DNA of 64,000 nt. Origin: Pseudeuparius sepicola. Taxonomy: Eukaryota; Arthropoda; Insecta; Coleoptera; Anthribidae. The position numbers and the translations under genes were made by a program. Below, one piece after another: positions 57,990 to 64,000 of this stretch. Under the pieces are notes generated by a model. The model searched no databases. It was not told the origin of the DNA and worked only from the letters and a program-made list of their open reading frames with translations. The stretch spans positions 128,647,373-128,711,372 of the forward strand of contig OY987299.1 of the NCBI GenBank assembly GCA_963920635.1. Reading direction: 5' to 3'. Positions within the stretch are counted from its first letter, which is position 1. Every line of letters starts with the position of its first letter.

Positions 57990-58915
57990 TACCGTAATTT
58001 CCCTGGCCTATGGGTAGTCCTATTTTACCCATAATATGTCAGTATGTGATGGATAACCTTGTAGATGAATGTTTGTCTAGAATTTCTTTTCAGGTGTTTT
58101 AAAAAAATATATGTAGATGATATTATTTATTTGTTGTATTTCCAATAACAAAGTGGATGGAATTTTAACAATTTTTAACAACTGCAACTCTTTTTGCAAT
58201 TTACTATTAAATTTGAGAATGATAATTCAATTATGTTTTAGATACAAAGATTTAAAAAAAGAAAGTAACACTTTGATTACTGATTGGTACATAAAACCGA
58301 CAAATTCTGAAAGATACATAAATTATTATTCGTATCAAATTTAGGAATCTGTGGAAACAGATAGTCTTATAGAAAACTCGTACCCAAAAAAATTATTTAT
58401 AAAATAATTTTTAATATAAGAACAAAACATGCAAAATCAAAGTAATAATTTAGCTAATATAATTTTTTTATAAATATTTACCGTTTATAAAGAATTAAAA
58501 AATTTCAAATAAGAACAAAATATCAAAATCGTTTATAAAAATATAAAATCTATTGGAAAATTGTACTCAAAATTAAAAGATGAAACACCTGTATTACATC
58601 AGAATAATGTTTACTGTATTCCCTGTAACAACTGTAATAAAAAATATATAGGGCAAACATAAAAAAACTTGAAAAATATAATATCAGGGCATAAAAGTAA
58701 TGCTAGGCCTAATAAAAAATTTTCAGCTCTAGCAGAGCATATTAATGATAAAGGTCATTTTGCTAATTTTAACAACACCAAAATTTTGCATGAAGAAAAA
58801 GATTTATCTAAGAGACTTTTTTTGGAAATGGCAATAGTATGAATAAAAGAACGGATGCTAATGATTTAAGTAACATTTTTTCCTATATTTTATTTTTGGG
58901 CAAAAAATAATTAAA
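57990..58915 (+). pseudogene. Penelope-like element fragment D with RT motifs and nuclease
   Basis: In order, with frameshifts and stops: PMGSPILPIICQYVMDNLVD plus ECLSRISFQVF (58001-58093), KKIYVDDIIYLLYF (catalytic YVDD of reverse transcriptase, about 58097-58138), NKVDGILTIFNNCNS, KKESNTLITDWYIKPTNSER and YINYYS, then HQNNVYCIPCNNCNKKYIGQ (GIY-YIG nuclease start with CxxC), ISGHKSNA, FSALAEHINDKGHFANFNNT, KILHEEKDLSKRLFLEM, and a C-terminus. This is the most complete PLE in the window but has multiple lesions, so it is a dead copy. The PMGSP and YVDD blocks correspond to RT palm motifs. Confidence 0.85.
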
Positions 58916-60263
58916 ACTCACCGAAACTCTTAACCTAATGAGAATATTATGCAACCTAAAATGTCATACCTATTTATGATTGTCAAAAAATTTTCTTTCC
59001 TGTCAACTAATATCCTGTTTAATTTTTTGTCTTTTGACGTTAAATCTAATATTTTTTGTTTATAATATCCTAGAATAATATCACGAATTTTCTCCTAGAT
59101 TTTCAATTTTTTTACCAAAAATGAAAAACAATAATATGTGTAGATATCTACTGAAATTTTTATAACAACTTTTTAATATCTTGAAACATAATACATAATT
59201 TTTATATTTATAATTTCTATAATTTTAAAAAAACAATTATAGTAAGTAAATTTCAAGGTCTTTCAGGATATGTCAGGAACGACTTGAACTAGGTATCTCC
59301 CATTTCTTTGAACCCTTTTAAAGAGCCTCGAAATGCCCAACTTTTTTGTAATTTAAAACCACACTGTACGTCTACAAATTTGGAAGTTACCAATGGTGTG
59401 CAAGCTCAAAGTAAACACCCCCTTCACTGTGAAAATAATATCCAGTGTAACTATTTTAGTAAAATAAGATTATTATCTTTGTTTTTCGACAAACACTGAT
59501 TTATACATTAAGTCAGTATAAACAGTTTAATCGTCGTCTAAATTAACAGTGTGTTTACCTGCGCAAATTCTAGCGCACGCCTCTGCTCCCATTTGCTCCG
59601 GCTCAGCCATAATTGAGTTATTAATAGCGGCCGGTGCTGACTATGTAAATTGCCCGGGTTCGGCCCTGTCTCAGCTCGTTTTCTAGCAGGCCGCAGAAAT
59701 GCCCTAATTCCAATGCGCCAGACCCAGTTATCTGAAACGGCGATTTTGGGATGTAATTAAACATAACCTCAACTTCGTTCATAATACTTAGGTGTTGTAG
59801 TTAGGGTGCATATACAGGATGTCTATTGACGGAGGGCCATTTGGAAATATCTCGAGAACTATGGATTTTCGGAGGACTTTATTCGGAAGAAAGAATTGCC
59901 CTTTTTATGGGATAGCTTTGTGCAAAAACCATTGAATTGACAAGTAGATGAAAGGAGTGTAGAGAGAGAAAAACTGCAAAAACACAAAATATGTAAAACA
60001 TCAAACTGTTTGTCCTAACTTCTACTTTTTCTGTCCTGTGCTTCAAACGAGCTCAGTTGTCAAACGTCATTTTCCTTCTGTCCCAATAATTATTATATTT
60101 ATATTTGATTTGAGTTCGTGTCGCGGTGGTAATTTTGTATAAAACGGCGTTGGGTTTTCTTAGTTGGTGTTTGGTTTAATATTTTTATCAGAGAAAATTT
60201 AATTTAGCATTGTGGCTATATTCTCTTTGTTGTAATAATTGTAGGTTGTAGATTACACAAAAT
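58916..60263. other. No gene; GC-richer island 59530-59770 and orphan element end
   Basis: AT-rich to 59520, then a GC-richer island (GCGGCCGGTGCTGAC, TTGCCCGGGTTCGGCCCTG). At 59815 a lone TA-CAGGATGTCTATTGACGGA end has no partner. The putative leader of the THAP-like gene follows (60100-60263). No coding region is supported in between. Confidence 0.4.
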
Positions 60264-60550
60264 ATGGTCAACGCCTGTTGTGTATTTGGATGTACCAAAC
60301 GGGGCGGAAAGAATAAGAATAGTGGGGTTTCTTTTCATTCGTAAGTCTTATTATTAAATATTTAAAGTTTTAAAAATCGTTGCTAATAACTTTGCAGTTT
60401 TCCAACAGATAAGGTGATATTAGAGACAAGTGGATGGCAGCAATAAAAAGGAAAAATTTTGTACTGTCTACAAGTTTTACTTGCATTTTGTAGTCAACAT
60501 TTTATTGAGAGCGATTTTATAGAGAATTTTGGGCAGCGCAAACTTGAAAA
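60264..60550 (+). pseudogene. THAP-domain gene remnant, two exons, frameshifted
   Basis: Exon 1 (60264-60340) gives MVNACCVFGCTKRGGKNKNS plus GVSFHS and a GTAAGT donor. The intron is 57 bp and ends TTTGCAG. Exon 2 (60398-60550) gives FPTDKV, then after a one-base loss IRDKWMAAIKRKNFVLSTSF, and after a second shift CSQHFIESDFIENFGQRKLE, ending at a GTATGT donor-like site. The C-x-x-x-C (CVFGC), the W of KWMAAI and the C-x-x-H (CSQH) are the THAP signature. Two frameshifts within the domain indicate a pseudogene or sequence errors. THAP domains serve in host regulators and P-element transposases; the rest of the protein is not visible. Confidence 0.7.
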
Positions 60551-61330
60551 GTATGTAATTACTACAGTTTTTTATTTTCCAAGTCATCTTATGATATAAT
60601 CTCTATCAAGGGAAAAACTGGCAAAATAAGGTACATACTTGTAATCCTTTTTGTTAGATACAGCTGTTAGATACAGCTATACCTGTCTTAGATGTTTTTC
60701 TTATTAAATTTAATTTTAAAATTAATAAATCAGTTAAGGTAAGTAATTAAAGTTGAAAATGTACACCTTATCCTAGATATTTTGTCGCCTTTGATTTAAA
60801 ATATACTTTTATTTTGGAATTTGTATTTTATTTGCCTCCATTTACTTCATACATAAATTTCCATGTAATTTTTTAAATTATTTCACTACTCTTTTCTGTG
60901 CAATTTTTACATAATTGTGGTTATATTCAAAATGCTGTTGAAAACATCGAATTGAACTAGGAAAAAATTCTCATTCCTACAAACAAGTCCTGAATTACGG
61001 AATACAGATCATACAATAAAGAGAATTACTGAACATGCCCATTAAATTCGCTCATTAATAAGCAACATCCCTTTATACTTCCTTTGCCTGAATCAGCTGA
61101 CACGTTCATTACGCGTCCTTGTCTTACTTATTGCCATTTGAAACCTATCTCTCTCTAGAGTTGGTTGCCCCAAACAACAATGAAAATCATACCTGTGCGA
61201 CTTCCATAGTACTTATCAATTCGATGGTAAAAGAACGTTCCAGATTGATGGCCTATTTTCTGAGATATTTTTGAGAAGCCCGAAAAATGTTAGACCTTGT
61301 TATCTATTTTATTTTTAAATTTAAATTTAT
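60551..61330. other. No gene recognised
   Basis: AT-rich DNA after the THAP remnant. Could be intron, but no further exon was found. Confidence 0.45.
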
Positions 61331-61920
61331 TGCATTTATAAAATTCCTTGCAAATGTGGAAAGTTCTATGTTGGTTAGACTTGAAGGCCATTTAACGTTC
61401 GTTTAAAAGAACATAAAAATTATATCAGGCAAAATCAAATTTCGAAGCCGAAAATATATGAACACCCTTTTAATAATATTTTGTGGGAGAGGTTCAAACC
61501 AATTCTCAAAGAAGAAGTAGGAAATAGACGAAAAATTAAAGAATCGGCATTTATTTCTGAATGTTCAGTGGAAGTCAGTAAAATATTATTACCACTTTTT
61601 CAAAGAGGAGTTAGTATAGATAATTAGATAGAACACAGGTGGCTAGGCTATACTTTCTGTTGTCATGACATTTTAACCTGAAATTTATTAATCTGTCATT
61701 TCACTTTGACGTGACATGATCTTTGGGGGAGGAGGAAGATTTATTCTCCAAAAGCTCAGAAAACAAATTTGTTGAAGTTTTTTTGAGTTACACGTTCAAA
61801 GTTTCGCTCATTTACTGCTAAGCATTTATTAATTTTTCAGGCAACTTGAAAAAGTTGTCTTTTAATGGGTTTAGTGGCGAAAAAATCCAATTATAAAATT
61901 ATTCAATGGATCATGTTATC
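61331..61920 (+). mobile_element. Penelope-like element fragment E: nuclease, C-terminus and 3' tail
   Basis: 61331-61627 reads CIYKIPCKCGKFYVG, stop, T, stop, RPFNVRLKEHKNYIRQ, then NQISKPKIYEHPFNN, LWERFKPILKEEVGNRRKIK, ESAFISECSVEVSKILLPLF and QRGVSIDN with a stop, all in one frame apart from the two stops inside the GIY-YIG core. The CxC/IPCK-C and YVG-T pattern is the PLE nuclease, of a family distinct from the 39.5-kb copy. The ~300-bp 3' tail matches copy A at 1618-2056, including the CAACTT/AAGTTG hairpin. Confidence 0.8.
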
Positions 61921-63110
61921 TAGTTTGATAAAGCTTCTTTACAGACAAATAAGTCGAATTATACAAGGTGATTCAGCCATGATGAAAACAATTTTAACCA
62001 CATGTTACACGTCAATGCGTAACGCGATGGTAAGAAAAATAAATCCAAGATAAATCCAAATTACCTACCACAATTCTTGGTTGGGGAGTATCGAGCGTCC
62101 GCCAGCTAACAGTGGAGACGGGCGTGGGAAATAAAAGATTTTTTAATATTAGGCGCCACCTACACTTTACACAATTTCTTTTAAGTCAAAACTAGGAAAA
62201 TCCTTCTCAGTTATAAACAATTATTTCTAGTCATAACTTTAAAGCTATGCCTTTCAGATTCACCAGCTATATTAATAATTGAAATGGTACGTGCTGTATA
62301 GTAAAACAAGCGTATAGTATCATAAACCCCCAAACGTGTACACGTTCAGTTCACAAAAAAACAATAATAGTCAGGACGTTGCAATAGCTAATCACAACCC
62401 CGCAAGAGTTGACACGACATACGCAATAAAAAAAACAAGACCTACGCAATAATAACACAACGTAAGCGATAATAAAAGGAAGGTAAGTTGTAGCAGCCTA
62501 CGCTTTCGATTGTACACGTAAGTCATATTAGTTTTACTAGTCCAGGCACGATAAATGTAAAAAAAGGTAAACATGCAAAACTTAGCTGCAAGTTGAGTCT
62601 TCAAAGCTGCGATGTTTTTGGGCAAAGGTTCTCCAAACCTCCCTTAGAGCAGTCAAGGACAATGTGCGCTCCAAGAAGAAAATCGCCAGGTCTCCGCCGT
62701 TAGTGAATCATCAAGGCCACGCTCCGAACTCAAATCCAAAACAAGAAAAATTCGTAGACTGTGATTTAGAACTTATAGGCCGAAAAAAAAACCGTAAAAT
62801 AGAAAACCTATTTTAGTTACACTCATAGGCTAAACCTATAAATTAATTTGGAAATTAAAACCAAAATAGGGACTTGAAAATCAAAAATAAATCTTACCTC
62901 GGGATGTGAGGGTTTTTATCGACAAGTGTCCGTGAATTATCGTAAAATTCCGGCACCAAAACCGTTGGAGTAGGTGCTCTATATAGAAAACACTGTGTAA
63001 AAAAAACAGCTTCAAGAATAAAATATTCACAGTTGAACTTACCCAAAATGTAATCTCGGGATGGAATGAGATGTATTAAATAGTGGATCCCTGTGTATCA
63101 GGTATTTACG
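61921..63110. other. No gene recognised
   Basis: AT-rich single-copy DNA. A 77-codon minus frame (62392-62625) is hydrophobic but starts and ends without context and has no recognisable family. Confidence 0.4.
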
Positions 63111-63478
63111 GCTCGTTACGGCAAATTATATATCCCGCAAAAGGCGGCTAGAAGTCCGTGAACCAACAAGCCAAGTTCCGGCACTTCTGGTACGCACAGC
63201 AGGCGAAATACTCCCGGAAAACAAGCCGGACGAGTTACACAACAATCGGCATCAGTCCTACTGGCGTTTGGAAACATTTTTCCCAAAATTTATGCCGAAC
63301 CACTGTAATATCGGAACTTGGAATCTCAACTGGCGACGTAGGACTCGAAAATCCCAAGTCCGCAAAAAACATCAGGGTGTGTATAAAAACGATTTTATTC
63401 GATAGACTGGAGGGATTTAAAACAGAAGAATATCAGGAAATACTCGTGAAACTCCAGGGCGATTACATGCGTAGATAA
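63111..63478 (+). CDS. Unrecognised open region, possible terminal exon
   Basis: Two plus frames are open together. One (63158-63478, 106 codons) ends CIKTILFDRLEGFKTEEYQE plus ILVKLQGDYMRR and a stop followed by ATAAATAATAAT. The other (63111-63401) reads VTANYISRKRRLEVREPTSQ, VPALLVRTAGEILPENKPDE and so on to YKNDFIR and a stop. Base composition is higher in G+C than the surroundings. Long overlapping open frames can reflect either a real exon or chance; no domain is recognised. A lysine-rich frame follows at 63512-63712. Confidence 0.25.
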
Positions 63479-64000
63479 ATAATAATTATTGCTTTTATTA
63501 GGTATTTCCTAGTGACCCCAGTGAGTTCACCAAATATCGAACTAAAATCAAATTTGGTTGTAACACACAATCCGAAAGTAAAAAAATCAAAAGTGAAAAA
63601 AAAGAAAAAATATATTTTCAGAAGTGTATTAAAACCCTTTGTTAAATATTATCAAATAAGGACGGATTTTTGGATCAAAACGCCCAATGGTGTGAAAATA
63701 GCCCAGACGTAGTTTTAGTTTAATTTAAAAGTGTAAAACGAATTTCCCAGTTTTTGTTAAAATTCTCCTCTAAGTAATGCTATAGGTCTTTCTAGAATGA
63801 AAGGTATCCGCGTCGTGAAAATGTTCTCCCACCTTCCAGCGTTCTTCTTCCCAGCTAACGTCACGTAACTTATACGCCAGAGGGCAAACTTACTTACTCC
63901 CGTATTTGTACGTCCCGCTTGCTATTCAGCGGCAAAAATGTCAAGCGCCCGTCGCGACCTCCTCGTCGGGCCCTCTCGCAAATTGTAAAACCTCGTTATC
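63479..64000. other. No gene recognised to window end
   Basis: AT-rich, with a lysine-rich low-complexity frame (63512-63712), then GC-richer DNA from 63790 that runs off the window. Confidence 0.4.

Noticed and set aside
1..64000. tRNA or rRNA genes
   Set aside because: No segment showed a cloverleaf with a GGTTCRANNCC-type T-loop in the right spacing, and no rRNA-like conserved blocks were recognised by eye.

Overview
The window is repeat-rich, AT-rich animal DNA, most likely from an insect with a large genome. The evidence is THAP-type exons with GT/AG introns, remnants of insect-type mariner (DUF4817-like) transposases, several Penelope-like retroelement fragments, very many long-inverted-repeat DNA elements flanked by TA, a short run of the insect telomeric pentamer, and no bacterial-style gene packing. 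A beetle is possible, but nothing here fixes the order. I could not recognise one intact host gene. Nearly all open frames are short and accidental, so the annotation is mainly one of mobile elements, their decayed coding remnants and tandem repeats.

Layout. 0-5.7 kb: a minisatellite array, a Penelope-like (PLE) 3' tail, and several small fold-back elements, one with a clear 9-bp target duplication (3384-4464). 6-16 kb: four long fold-back elements, two carrying the C-terminus of a mariner-type transposase, separated by GC-richer single-copy DNA. 16.5-20.7 kb: a 4.2-kb composite element with 37-bp inverted ends that encloses two oppositely oriented arrays of a ~120-bp minisatellite. 20.7-27 kb: mostly non-repetitive. 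27.1-29.8 kb: a 2.7-kb element interrupted by a TA-flanked insert; a second copy at 48-50 kb lacks the insert. 30.5-37 kb: a THAP-like first exon, then four more long fold-back elements. 37.6-39.0 kb: a fold-back element holding a deletion derivative of a DUF4817-type transposase. 39.45-40.84 kb: a PLE copy whose 3' tail is present in both orientations, with hammerhead-like motifs and a 10-bp target repeat. 42-47 kb: GC-richer islands, a second PLE with a third hammerhead-like motif, and two copies of a GC-cored inverted-repeat element. 49.9-51.9 kb: two exact tandem arrays (184 bp x ~4.9 and 359 bp x 3), with a diverged single copy of the 359-bp unit at 55.5 kb. 52-57 kb: further fold-back elements. 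58-62 kb: a PLE with reverse-transcriptase motifs, a frameshifted THAP domain, and another PLE tail.

The main biological themes are: (1) a population of long-terminal-inverted-repeat elements with TA target sites that appear to be internally deleted Tc1/mariner relatives; (2) at least five PLE fragments, with a conserved self-cleaving-ribozyme-like motif whose stem covaries between families; (3) tandem arrays that sit inside or at the edge of mobile elements. All family calls come from reading the sequence by eye; no database search was possible.
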